DNA of 64,000 bases, from NCBI RefSeq assembly GCF_001687565.2, contig NZ_CP016534.2, positions 872,501-936,500 of the forward strand, in the 5' to 3' direction. A model generated the notes under the pieces. That model made no database searches. It saw nothing but the letters and a program-made list of their open reading frames with translations, and was not told the origin of the DNA. Positions within the stretch are counted from its first letter, which is position 1. Each line of letters begins with the position of its first letter. The DNA is from Planococcus antarcticus DSM 14505 (GTDB lineage: Bacteria > Bacillota > Bacilli > Bacillales_A > Planococcaceae). This document shows positions 55,058-63,970 of this stretch, one piece after another. The position numbers and the translations under genes were made by a program.

Positions 55058-55834
55058 ATGGTAGACAATAAAGTAGTAGTGGTAACAGGAGCGGCCAGCG
55101 GAATCGGTTATGAAATCAGTTCCGATTTTGCAGAAGCCGGCGCGAAAATTGTGTTATCAGATATTGATGAACAAGCCGTGAAAAAAGCAGCAGAGGTGTT
55201 AAAATCAAAAGGATTTGACTGCATTGGCATCAAATGTGACGTAACGAATGAAGACGACATTAAAAGTGTGATTGAACAGACTGTAGCCCATTATGGATCG
55301 CTTGACGTGCTGATCAACAATGCCGGATTGCAGTTTATCGCGCCGCTTGAAGAATTTCCGACAGAAAAATATGAATTATTGATCCGGATCATGCTGATCG
55401 CACCGTTTATTGCGACCAAGCACGCATTTCCCATCATGAAAAAGCAAGGTTCAGGGCGAATCATCAATATGGCGTCCATCAATGGACTTGTCGGGTTCGC
55501 TGGAAAAGCGGCCTACAACAGCGCCAAGCACGGCGTCATCGGATTGACTAAAGTAGCGGCACTTGAAGGCGCAGAACATGGCATCACCGTCAACGCCATG
55601 TGTCCGGGCTATGTGGATACGCCGCTTGTCCAAAATCAGATGAATGATTTGGCCAAGACGCGCAATGTACCGATCGAAAAAGTATTTGAAGAAGTGCTGT
55701 ATCCGTTGATTCCTCAAAAGCGCTTATTAGCTGTAAAAGAGGTTTCGGATTATACCATGTTCTTAGCCAGCGATAAAGCATCAGGTGTAACAGGACAAGC
55801 TGTTGTTTTAGACGGCGGCTATACAACTCAATAA
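55058..55834 (+). CDS. 3-hydroxybutyrate dehydrogenase
   Basis: A 258-aa SDR with TGAASGIGYEI (NAD binding), NNAGLQFIAPLEEFP, catalytic Ser in MASINGLVGFAGKAAY, YNSAKHG and NAMCPGYVDTPLVQNQ. The AGLQ..P and CPGYV.TPLV patterns are characteristic of bacterial D-3-hydroxybutyrate dehydrogenases, which give acetoacetate with NAD. TATGGAGGC precedes the start. It pairs with the upstream permease. Confidence 0.92.
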   Translation: MVDNKVVVVTGAASGIGYEISSDFAEAGAKIVLSDIDEQAVKKAAEVLKSKGFDCIGIKCDVTNEDDIKSVIEQTVAHYGSLDVLINNAGLQFIAPLEEFPTEKYELLIRIMLIAPFIATKHAFPIMKKQGSGRIINMASINGLVGFAGKAAYNSAKHGVIGLTKVAALEGAEHGITVNAMCPGYVDTPLVQNQMNDLAKTRNVPIEKVFEEVLYPLIPQKRLLAVKEVSDYTMFLASDKASGVTGQAVVLDGGYTTQ

Positions 55835-55845
55835 TGAGTAAACCG

Positions 55846-55886
55846 AAAAACCCATCCAGCATTTTTTGCTGGATGGGTTTTTTATA
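55846..55886 (+). terminator. Terminator of the hydroxybutyrate operon
   Basis: AAAAACCCATCCAGCA, loop, TGCTGGATGGGTTTTTTAT. Confidence 0.92.
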
Positions 55887-55948
55887 ATTCGATACTGTTG
55901 TCAGTGCAAATACAATGATTGCGGAATTCCTAAAAAGATAAATGAAAT

Positions 55949-56728
55949 CTACTCCAGAAAATTCTCTACAATTCCAAGAAAAAGATCAGGCTGTTCAACA
56001 TTGGGTGCATGACCGGAACGCTTGAATTCCATAAAGGTGGCATCCGGAATGGAGACAGCCGTTTCGCGTCCTTTTTCTGGAGGATTCAAGCCGTCGAATT
56101 TGCCACTGATGACCAATGTTTCGGCGGCGATTTGGAGATGCTGCTGGCGAAAGTCGAATTCTTTTAAAGCATCTGCCGCGATGGCTTGCTCCTTCATGTT
56201 CAATTGCCGACTATTTTGTGCAGTTTTGCTAAGCCATTCATCAATTCTGTTTTGGTTATGGTAGATATAGCTAGAGGACATGCTAAATTTTTCAAGCATA
56301 CTCAAGCCATCAAATTTGTTAGGGTAGCGGTCAAAAAGCTCAGCCATAGAGGATTGCTCTCCGTAGGATTTAGTGGCGACCAGTATCAACTTTTTAACTT
56401 TTTCTGAATTCTGGACTGCCACTCCCTGTGCAATGTAGCTACCCATCGATACGCCGAGAACATCGATAGTGTCTAATTCCAAATAGGAGAGGAGGGCAAT
56501 GGCATCATCTATATGGTCCTGCAATGTGTACTGGTTAAGGCGGCTGGAATTGCCATGGCCACGTGAATCCATCGCAATGACGCGGCGTTCATTTTTGAAG
56601 AATTCGATTTCGTGATAAAACATCGCTGAATTGCTTGTCAATCCGTGGAGCAGGAGGAGAGGACGACCTTCTCCAATATCTTCGTAGAATAATTCGATTC
56701 CATTACGGGTGAAAACGGGCATAGTCAT
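55949..56728 (-). CDS. Alpha/beta hydrolase
   Basis: A 259-aa hydrolase: oxyanion segment LLLHGLTSN, nucleophile elbow LGVSMGSYIAQG (Ser), acid region ISGKFDGLNPPEKG and His in KRSGHAPNVEQP. The N-terminus FTRNGIELFYEDIGEG is common in esterase/chloroperoxidase-like members. Substrate unknown. AAAAAGGAGAA precedes ATG 56728. Confidence 0.9.
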   Translation of the reverse strand: MTMPVFTRNGIELFYEDIGEGRPLLLLHGLTSNSAMFYHEIEFFKNERRVIAMDSRGHGNSSRLNQYTLQDHIDDAIALLSYLELDTIDVLGVSMGSYIAQGVAVQNSEKVKKLILVATKSYGEQSSMAELFDRYPNKFDGLSMLEKFSMSSSYIYHNQNRIDEWLSKTAQNSRQLNMKEQAIAADALKEFDFRQQHLQIAAETLVISGKFDGLNPPEKGRETAVSIPDATFMEFKRSGHAPNVEQPDLFLGIVENFLE

Positions 56729-56811
56729 TCTCCTTTTTCAACAGTCTGTTAGATGGTTCTTTATTTGTAATACCCTATGGTTAAGAGAATATAGCTTCTT
56801 GAGAAAATTAA

Positions 56812-57180
56812 AGGGGCTGTCCCATAAGTCTCTAAAAATAGGATTGTTTTTGTCAGGCAATTTATACTTTGTCTACACGTTGAGAACAAGCTGATTGGAA
56901 TGGAGGCGGCGAAGAGCAATGGTGTGCTCCTGCAGCGCTAAGCTAGCCGCGTCGCAAAGACATTGCCCCAACTCTCTTCGTTCATTGTCTTTACTGGGAG
57001 AGCAGCGAAGAGACACCGGGGCCACTGGACTGAGTGCAGCGAAGAAAGCGCCAGCTGCATGACTCACATCCTGTTAGCCCGAAAGCGTCTGCCGCAATGG
57101 AAATTAGCCGGTTTTTCCAGAAACGACAAAAGGGGCTGTCACTAAAAAGTCATTTTCTATGACCTTTTGGAACAGCCCCT
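56812..57180. repeat. Composite interspersed repeat / possible non-autonomous element
   Basis: The outer ends are AGGGGCTGTCCC (56812) and the complement of AGGGGCTGTTCC (to 57180). Inside, 56889-57110 starts AGCTGATTGGAATGGAGGCG and ends AATGGAAATTAGCCGG, resembling the palindromic interspersed repeats common in Bacillales. A third AGGGGCTGT copy at 57131 pairs with the right end to form a hairpin (57131-57180). There is no long ORF. It lies between the hydrolase and VTT genes and may also act as a terminator. Confidence 0.55.
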
Positions 57181-57232
57181 AGTAAATATTGTAGATTTTA
57201 ATGCTCTGTTTCTGACACTGAATAGATTCTGT

Positions 57233-57784
57233 TCAATCAGATTGTGGTCGTGAGTTATGCCATTTTTCGATAAAGCTGAATATGGCCGCAAGCAATAGAA
57301 ACATGCTAAGGGTGATGTACCAAGGGAACTCTGAGATGGACTGGCCAAAAGCGGTATAAAGGACTGCAGGTGCGATAAGGCCCAATGCTGAAATGATCAT
57401 ATATTCTTTTAATGACTTGGTCATTTCGATCAAATATAACGACAATAAATGAAAATGAACAAAAGGCATAATACGGAGAATCATTACCTGAGCGACCGAC
57501 AGGGTGCGATCGGGAAAAATTTTGTCCTTCAACCGTGCCATTTTATCCTGGAATTTCGGAAATTTATGGACCAGCACATAGGATATCCAACTCATTAAAG
57601 TCAAACCGATAAACGACAAAAGAGCACCTTCAAAAAAACCGAAAAGGTATCCTCCGGCAATACAGACAGCGATAACTGGTAAGAACAGCAACGGACGTAT
57701 TAAATGCAGTAAAACAAAAAGAAATGGTGCCAACCAGCCGACATTATCCATGAATGCTTCGAGGGATTGATCGAATTGCTCCAT
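57233..57784 (-). CDS. VTT-domain (TVP38/TMEM64, DedA-like) membrane protein
   Basis: A 183-aa protein with four or five helices. The VTT signature is seen in AVCIAGGYLFGFFEGALLSFIG and VAQVMILRIMPFVHFHLLSLYL. Members of the wider superfamily are lipid scramblases/flippases. The protein is slightly shorter than usual (about 190-220 aa) but looks intact. GAGAGGTTGG precedes the ATG. Confidence 0.88.
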   Translation of the reverse strand: MEQFDQSLEAFMDNVGWLAPFLFVLLHLIRPLLFLPVIAVCIAGGYLFGFFEGALLSFIGLTLMSWISYVLVHKFPKFQDKMARLKDKIFPDRTLSVAQVMILRIMPFVHFHLLSLYLIEMTKSLKEYMIISALGLIAPAVLYTAFGQSISEFPWYITLSMFLLLAAIFSFIEKWHNSRPQSD

Positions 57785-57996
57785 ACGATCCCAACCTCTC
57801 TAAAGATGTTTGCTAATAAGGTAGGATAATTCAAAAAGCGAGTAAAAGCAAGGAGTATGAAATTTTTTTCTGGAATTTGTGTTTAAGTATAACAACAACG
57901 GGAAAGATAAGAGATGGTTTAAAAAAGTGAAATCTGAAAACGTCTTATTCTGCATCTGACGAAATGATAGCGGCACAAAATTGGGAGGAACAGATA

Positions 57997-59054
57997 ATGA
58001 AAAAAAGCTTAAAGATTGCAAGTGCATTTATCGGTATTGTAGTGGGGGCAGGTTTTGCTTCGGGTCAGGAAATCCTTCAGTACTTCACAAGCTTTGGCTA
58101 TTGGGGAATTGCGGCTGTACTTGTAGCGGCCGCGTTGTTTGGTTATTTGGGAATGGTACTGACAGGTCTCGGCAGCCGTATGCAGACCATTTCGCATGAA
58201 GACGCAGTGTATGCTATAAGTGGAAGAGTGTTAGGTAAAATAATCGACTATACACTCATTTTGACTTTGTTTGGCGTTCTGGTTGTCATGATTGCTGGGG
58301 CAGGATCGATTTTTTCTCAACAATTTGACTTGGCACCAGCATTTGGCCGAAGCATCATGATTATCCTTGTTATTTTCACCATCATGCTGAATGTTAAAAA
58401 AGTCATTACAATCATCGGCAGTATAACTCCATTTTTGATCTTGTTAGTTGTTGGAATCACCATCTATAGTCTAATGACAATGGATTCAAGCTTTGCAGAA
58501 TTGGAACCGATTGCTAGAGAACAACTGTCTTCGACACCGCACTGGCTATTATCTGCCGTCAATTATGTATCGTTGGCCATCGCACTTGGTGCATCGATGT
58601 CACTCGTCATGGGCGGAGCAGAGAAAGATGAAAAAGTCGCTGCCCGCGGGGGCTGATTGGTGGACTAGGTTTTGGTGTTTTGATTCTCTTGAGCTATTTA
58701 GCAATATTTTCAAAAGTCGATGTGATTGGCTCTTCGGATTTACCGATGCTGGCTCTTGCCGATAATATTTCCCCAATATTGGGCGTACTCATGGCAGTTG
58801 TTATTTTTGCGATGATCTATAATACGGCGGTAAGTATGCTGTTATCATTTTCAGCGCGATTTATGGAGATGGGAACCAGCCGCTTTCGCATTTTTGTTAT
58901 TATATCAGGAGCAGTCGCATTTTTCTTGAGCTTTCTTGGCTTTACCGCACTCGTCAACTGGTTCTATCCGGTCATCGGGTATCTTGGTTTGTTATTGTTA
59001 GGTGCCCTAGTGATTGCAGATATCCGTAAGGTCGGGAAAACTGCAAAAAAATAA
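57997..59054 (+). pseudogene. YkvI-like membrane transporter, frameshifted
   Basis: The first frame (57997-58656) gives KKSLKIASAFIGIVVGAGFA, SGQEILQYFTSFG and ends KVAARGG-stop. The next frame continues LIGGLGFGVLILLSYLAIFS up to 59054. Together they make one protein of about 352 aa with ten helices, the YkvI family (APC-superfamily-like, related to BrnQ). The break is a run of five G at about 58648-58652, where six would restore the frame. GGGAGGAA precedes ATG 57997. The rest is well preserved, so this is either very recent or a sequencing error. Confidence 0.85.
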
Positions 59055-59059
59055 TCTTT

Positions 59060-59101
59060 GGGAAACCAGCTGTCTTGTTTTAGAGGCAGCTGGTTTTTTG
59101 T
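59060..59101 (+). terminator. Terminator of the ykvI-like gene
   Basis: AAACCAGCTGTC, loop, GGCAGCTGGTTTTTTG. Confidence 0.82.
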
Positions 59102-59280
59102 CCTGCTTTGTCAGTTAGTAAGGCTTTACTCCTCTAGATAGAAATTTGACTAAACGCAAAAGTTTGATCGGATCAACTAGTGAACGTGGCGGATAGAGAA
59201 CTCACCATCATCTGTTGTTTTTCTTATGGTATATTCAGATTAACCAGCAATAGTAACAGTTGCTTGAAAAGAGGGATTTG

Positions 59281-60219
59281 ATGAAAATACTGATTGTCGG
59301 CGCAGGAGCAATGGGCAGTTTATTTGGCGGGCGCTTAAAAGCTCGAAAAGAAGATGTCTTCTTATATAATCGAAACAATCCGCATGTCGAGAAAATCAAT
59401 CACAGTGGATTGACGATTGTTGAACGAGACGATCAAGAAACAACCGTCACGTTGACTGTTGTACAGGAAGCTTCAAAAGCAGATGCTTATGATGTAGTTT
59501 TAGTAATGGTCAAAGCACATGCCACTAAAAGCGTGTTAGCTAACTTACAGGATTCATTTTCTCCAGAGACTTTGCTCATCACCTTGCAAAATGGTCTTGG
59601 AAATCTGGAAATACTTACAGAACTCTTTCCAGGAAATCCAGCAGTTGCCGGAACGATGGGCTCTGGTGCCAGTGTGGAAAGCGACGGACGGATTCTTCAC
59701 AGAGGGTGGGCCAAAAATTATATTGGCCGATCCAAAGATACTGTTGCTCAAGAGAAACTGCTGGAATTCATTGAACTGCTAAACCGTTCAGGACTGGAAA
59801 CCGAATTGGCAGAAAATGTCCAAAGGGTTATCTGGAATAAACTATTCGTCAATGTCGCCTATAATTCGCTCACTGCCCTAACGCGTCTGAGAAATGGCGA
59901 TATCTTGAATACCGGGGAAGGACAAGGTTTATTGCGAAGCGTTGTAACAGAAGCGTTGCAAGTAGCCAAAGCAGAAGGGATTTCTATGGATACTGAAGAG
60001 ATTGTCGCAAAATGTCTGCAGATGGGACGAGAGGATATCGGTGCCAATAAATCCTCGATGCTGATGGACATTCTGAATAAGCGGAAAACGGAAATTGATG
60101 CCATCAATGGAGCGGTGGCGAAGCTCGGTAAACAGCATGGCATCGAGACACCGTATAATGAGTTGATCACGGGGATCATAAAAGTCATCGAAGCGAATTA
60201 TGATCTTCAAATCGACTAA
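59281..60219 (+). CDS. 2-dehydropantoate 2-reductase family protein
   Basis: A 312-aa PanE/ApbA-type ketopantoate reductase (NADPH-dependent, pantothenate pathway) or paralogue. The Rossmann motif is GAGAMGSLFGGRL, followed by VLVMVKAHAT, ITLQNGLGNLE and the catalytic Lys in KLFVNVAYNSLTAL. The C-terminal helical domain has SSMLMDILNKRKTEIDAING. ATG 59281 is chosen with AGAGGG upstream; TTG 59260 is less likely. No panB/panC neighbours, so the exact substrate is uncertain. Confidence 0.9.
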   Translation: MKILIVGAGAMGSLFGGRLKARKEDVFLYNRNNPHVEKINHSGLTIVERDDQETTVTLTVVQEASKADAYDVVLVMVKAHATKSVLANLQDSFSPETLLITLQNGLGNLEILTELFPGNPAVAGTMGSGASVESDGRILHRGWAKNYIGRSKDTVAQEKLLEFIELLNRSGLETELAENVQRVIWNKLFVNVAYNSLTALTRLRNGDILNTGEGQGLLRSVVTEALQVAKAEGISMDTEEIVAKCLQMGREDIGANKSSMLMDILNKRKTEIDAINGAVAKLGKQHGIETPYNELITGIIKVIEANYDLQID

Positions 60220-60288
60220 CTTTTAATGGATTCTGCTATACTTAGGGGATGTTGTCCTGATTGATGGGGCAGATAAGGACGGGATGAA

Positions 60289-61251
60289 TTGAAACAATTA
60301 ACTGCAACAGGCGATTACATCTACACGTACGCCTATACAAATGATGAGAAAGATTTATGTCAATTAGAAATGCGGTCTTTTTTCGAAAACGACACCAGTG
60401 ATAAAATTATCAAAAACAGAGTAGCAATCGACCCAAGTCGAAGCCCGTTTATTAAAGAACGAATCGAATTGTTTTTTGAAGGCGAAACATTGCAAGACAT
60501 CTTGGAGCAATCGGCCAAAGTAGACATGGTTGATGCAACGTTCAAAGTGATCTTTCTGAAGATTAACGGCCTGTCTGAACAAGACCAAGTCGACTTTTCA
60601 GGGAAACGTGATGTTGAGCGGCAAATTGGATCGGCTATTACCGGTGAAGCGGACGTTCACAACCCGGATGTGATATTCGGGTTGATTCCTTTTGAAGGTC
60701 GTTGGTATTTCGGGCGTTATCTTCAAAGCGAGCCAGTTTGGTTCAAGCACATGAAAAAGCCGAGGGAATATTCAACGGCGCTCAGTACGCGCGTCGCTCG
60801 TGCTGTAGCAAATATAGCAGTACCAGAAACGCAAGGCGTCAAAGCCATTGATCCGTGCTGCGGCATTGGAACAGTTTTGGTGGAAGCTCTGTCAATGGGC
60901 ATCGATATTGTCGGACGCGACATCAATCCGCTAGTCGTCGAAGGGTCACGTGAGAATATTGCCCATTTTGGGTTGACGGGTGAAGTAGCGTTAGGCCCGA
61001 TTGCGGATGTTGAAGCCACTTACGATGTTGCTATTATCGATATGCCCTATAATTTGTACACGCACGCAACGCCTGCAGACCAGTTGGCTATTCTAAAAGA
61101 TGCCTTCCCGTTTACAGAAAAATTGCTGGTCGTTACCATTGAGACGATGGATCATATGGTCGAAGCAGCGGGCTTTGTAGTTATTGACCGGTGCATCGCT
61201 AAAAAAGGATTGTTTTTGCGTGAAATTTTGGTGTGTAGAAAAGCTGTTTAA
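60289..61251 (+). CDS. Predicted RNA methyltransferase (UPF0020/Trm11-like)
   Basis: A 320-aa protein. The N-terminal half (about 1-150) is a THUMP-like RNA-binding region; the C-terminal half is a SAM methyltransferase with motif I DPCCGIGTVLVEAL, motif II VGRDINP and motif IV IDMPYNLYT (Asp-x-Pro-Tyr, as in N2-guanine methylases). tRNA is the likely substrate. The start is TTG 60289, with GGACGGGATG upstream. It follows the ketopantoate reductase-like gene by 69 bases. Confidence 0.85.
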   Translation: MKQLTATGDYIYTYAYTNDEKDLCQLEMRSFFENDTSDKIIKNRVAIDPSRSPFIKERIELFFEGETLQDILEQSAKVDMVDATFKVIFLKINGLSEQDQVDFSGKRDVERQIGSAITGEADVHNPDVIFGLIPFEGRWYFGRYLQSEPVWFKHMKKPREYSTALSTRVARAVANIAVPETQGVKAIDPCCGIGTVLVEALSMGIDIVGRDINPLVVEGSRENIAHFGLTGEVALGPIADVEATYDVAIIDMPYNLYTHATPADQLAILKDAFPFTEKLLVVTIETMDHMVEAAGFVVIDRCIAKKGLFLREILVCRKAV

Positions 61252-61278
61252 CGTCGCGATGTGCGGCGTTTTTTTGTT
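61250..61278 (+). terminator. Terminator of the methyltransferase gene
   Basis: AACGTCGC, loop, GCGGCGTTTTTTT with one mismatch. Confidence 0.6.
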
Positions 61279-61405
61279 GAAATCAAGTTTGGCATGTATT
61301 CAGCGTGGAACGGACAGTATACTCAAAAACGTTAAAAAATAAAGGAGATTTTATTCGAAAATTGAATAGGGTAACAGTACCTTACTCAAAAAGGAGCTGC
61401 AAGCA

Positions 61406-62641
61406 ATGAAAACGACTGCAACAACCAACTACCCAATTACTAAAGTCCGTGAGCAATTTCCGGCTTTGACAAGAACGTATAAAGGCAGACCGGTCGCTTA
61501 TTTTGATGGTCCCGGAGGCTCGCAAGTCGTCGGTTCAGCGATTCAAGCGATCGCTCGTTATATGGAAAGAGGCGGCGGCAATCTTCACGGTGCTTTTCCA
61601 TCTAGTTGGGAAACGGAAGAAGTGATCTCAGAAGCAAGACTTGCGGTTGCGGACTTTCTAAATGTTCAGGCTAAGGAAGTGGCGTTTGGTGCCAACATGA
61701 CAACATTAACGATTGCCATCGCTAACGCACTAGGCAAAAAATTCAAGGCGGGCGACGAAATCGTCGTCACTGAAATGGATCACCGCGCCAATGTCGACCC
61801 GTGGATCATGATGGCAGAAGACCGAGGGTTAACAGTTCGCTGGGTCAAAGTTGATACCAAAATGAAAACACTAGATCTGACAGAATTAGACGAACTCATC
61901 AATGAAAAGACAAAAATTGTCGCTGTTGGGATGGCTTCTAACGCGATTGGCACAATCGTCGATCTCAAACCGTTTGCGGAACGAGCAAAAAAGGTAGGAG
62001 CTTTATTAGTAGCGGATGCAGTTCATGCTGCACCGCATCTACCGATCGACCGAGATGACATGCAAATTGATATTTTATTGTGTTCAGCTTATAAGTTCTT
62101 TGGTCCGCATATCGGCATCGCCGCAATCAAGGAAGAAATCTTTAAGGACCTAGAACCTTATAAACTGACCACTTCTCCAAGTTATTATCCGGATAAGTTA
62201 GAGACCGGCACACAAAACCATGAAGGCATTGCCGGAATTCGTCCTGCCATTGAGTTTTTCGCAGGACTTGGCGAAGGCGAAACTCGCAGGGAGCATATTG
62301 TATCTGGCATGGAGCACATTGAAGTGCATGAAAACAGCTTGGCCAATCGACTGCGTGATGGGTTGGCAGCAATCGAAGGCGTGACCGTTACACAGGCTGC
62401 CGCAGATGTGCAAAAAACGCCGACTGTCGCTTTCCAGGTCAGTGGCATTGAACCCGGAGAAATCTGCAAGAAGCTAGCAGAAGACTATAGCATTTTTGTC
62501 GCTGCTGGTCATTTCTATGCATCGACGCTTGGAGATGTTCTAAGTGTCAATGACAGTGGGGGATGGGTACGTGCAGGACTTGCACCTTACAGTACGGAAG
62601 AAGAAGTAGAGCGTTTGATCGACGCCATAAAAAATTTATAA
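61406..62641 (+). CDS. Cysteine desulfurase-like class V aminotransferase
   Basis: A 411-aa PLP enzyme of the NifS/Csd-like group. It has YFDGPGGSQV, GANMTTLTIAIA, TEMDHRANVDPW, VADAVHAAPHLPID and the PLP Lys in SAYKFFGPHIG. In the region where SufS-type enzymes have the reactive Cys (RAGHHC), this protein reads AAGHFYAST, so that Cys is absent. It fits the cysteine desulfurase-like family of unproven activity. AAGGAGC precedes ATG 61406. Confidence 0.88.
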   Translation: MKTTATTNYPITKVREQFPALTRTYKGRPVAYFDGPGGSQVVGSAIQAIARYMERGGGNLHGAFPSSWETEEVISEARLAVADFLNVQAKEVAFGANMTTLTIAIANALGKKFKAGDEIVVTEMDHRANVDPWIMMAEDRGLTVRWVKVDTKMKTLDLTELDELINEKTKIVAVGMASNAIGTIVDLKPFAERAKKVGALLVADAVHAAPHLPIDRDDMQIDILLCSAYKFFGPHIGIAAIKEEIFKDLEPYKLTTSPSYYPDKLETGTQNHEGIAGIRPAIEFFAGLGEGETRREHIVSGMEHIEVHENSLANRLRDGLAAIEGVTVTQAAADVQKTPTVAFQVSGIEPGEICKKLAEDYSIFVAAGHFYASTLGDVLSVNDSGGWVRAGLAPYSTEEEVERLIDAIKNL

Positions 62642-62645
62642 ACCA

Positions 62646-62700
62646 ATAACAAACAGGGCAACAGCTGATGGTTCATCGGCAGTTGCCCTGTTTATTTTAA
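62646..62700. terminator. Bidirectional terminator
   Basis: AAACAGGGCAACAGCTGATG, loop, CATCGGCAGTTGCCCTGTTT; ends both convergent genes. Confidence 0.88.
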
Positions 62701-63366
62701 AGTAGTTTCATGAGTTGAAAGCAATTCTGCTTGAACGATATAACGGTCAGGTGCATAGCCAAAAAAATCAAACGGATAACAGGTGGTTAATGTCAGCGTT
62801 GACTGATCTTTTTCAACAATGACGGTTCTGTCGTCTTCATGTGTAATCCAAATGTGCGTGATTTCATAGACAAACGTCTCTCCATCGTATTCGATCATCA
62901 ACTCATCTTTTTCTTCAAGTTCACCCAGCCCAGTGAAAACCGTATCGCGGTGCCCGCTTAATACGGTATGTCCATTTCCTCCAGGGACAGTCGTTAAGTC
63001 ACTGACATATAAGCCTACACCTTTTTCCAACGTTTTTTCATCTGCTCCCCAATAAACCGAATATTTTTGACCGATTTTAGGAATCAGTAAATCGGCTGTT
63101 TTTTCTCCAGGTTCTTGTTGAATCGAAGTGGTCAATACAGGCAACATTTTTTTAGCAGGAGGAAGAATAGCTGTCGCTTTGTCGGCTATTTCAATAGGTT
63201 CTTCCGGTATCCTGACTGCAGACTGCTCTTTAAATTTCTGGATCGTTTGGAGTTCTGCTTCCGTTATAGTTTGTGCCGAGCTTGTAGCAGTATGCCATTC
63301 GAATAAATGGTAGAGCCCGATCGTCAACCCGGAAACAAGCAAAAATACACCGAGCCATTTCTTCAT
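62692..63366 (-). CDS. Class D sortase
   Basis: A 224-aa sortase. An N-terminal helix (LGVFLLVSGLTIGLYHLF) anchors it; the domain from about 95 has LLIPKIGQKYSVYWG, His in VLSGHRDTVFTGLGEL, Cys in LTLTTCYPFDFFGYAPDRYI and the Arg in the same motif. The TTCYPF and APDRYIV pattern is that of B. subtilis YhcS (SrtD). It lies 54 bases after the LPDTA-bearing gene on the same strand and should anchor it. Confidence 0.93.
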   Translation of the reverse strand: MKKWLGVFLLVSGLTIGLYHLFEWHTATSSAQTITEAELQTIQKFKEQSAVRIPEEPIEIADKATAILPPAKKMLPVLTTSIQQEPGEKTADLLIPKIGQKYSVYWGADEKTLEKGVGLYVSDLTTVPGGNGHTVLSGHRDTVFTGLGELEEKDELMIEYDGETFVYEITHIWITHEDDRTVIVEKDQSTLTLTTCYPFDFFGYAPDRYIVQAELLSTHETTLK

Positions 63367-63384
63367 TCGCTTTCACCTCAAAGA

Positions 63385-63416
63385 GAGCCGGCAGGAAATT
63401 TCCAGCCGGCAAGTTT
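63385..63416 (-). terminator. Weak hairpin between substrate and sortase genes
   Basis: GCCGGCTGGAAA/TTTCCTGCCGGC is a strong stem but has only a short T-rich tail. It may lower sortase expression relative to its substrate. Confidence 0.5.
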
Positions 63417-63420
63417 TATT

Positions 63421-63849
63421 TTAAGCATTTTGGTTTTTGCGGCGGAACAATAGAAGTGAGCCAGCACCAGCAAATCCGGCACCAAACAGCATCATCAATG
63501 GACCATTCGAAGCCGTATCCGGCAATGCAGCGCCTTCTTCTGTTTCATCTTCTTCAGTGGCCGCTTCTTCTTCAGTAGCTGTCCCTTCAGATGAATCATC
63601 AGCTTCCTGGCTTGCTACGTAATTATCATATTCACTTTGACTGACCTCACAAGCGAGTCCGTCGTTATCACGGTCCAAATCATGAGGATCATTGCCGGCA
63701 TTATAACCATTCTCATACCAAAATGCCATCACGTCGTCATGGGATGCAAAATCTCCGCAATCCTTATCATTTTCCACAGCACCAACGTTTAAAGCAGACC
63801 CTAATACGAGACATGACCCAAAAACAACTCCAACTAATTTTTTCTTCAC
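63421..63849 (-). CDS. Excalibur calcium-binding domain surface protein (LPDTA)
   Basis: A 142-aa secreted protein. Signal peptide KKKLVGVVFGSCLVLGSALN; then an Excalibur domain (DCGDFASHDDVMAFW, DPHDLDRDNDGLACE) with the DxDxDGxxCE calcium loop. An acidic Glu/Thr-rich linker (about 80-108) leads to LPDTA, a hydrophobic span and RRKNQNA. LPXTA-type signals are the preferred substrates of class D sortases. It is followed by such a sortase. Confidence 0.93.
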   Translation of the reverse strand: MKKKLVGVVFGSCLVLGSALNVGAVENDKDCGDFASHDDVMAFWYENGYNAGNDPHDLDRDNDGLACEVSQSEYDNYVASQEADDSSEGTATEEEAATEEDETEEGAALPDTASNGPLMMLFGAGFAGAGSLLLFRRKNQNA

Positions 63850-63970
63850 AAATATTCCCCTTTTTTTAGTAAAATATGTAACCCGCGTTCATCTTATCTT
63901 TAATTTACTTAATTTTCAATCAGTTTTTAATGATATTGTCAAAAAATAACTAGAAAAGGTAAAAAGACTT

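Noticed and set aside
58640..58690. UGA at the ykvI break as a Sec codon
   Set aside because: The protein continues in a different frame (LIGGLGFGVL), so this is a frameshift in a G-run, not stop-codon recoding.
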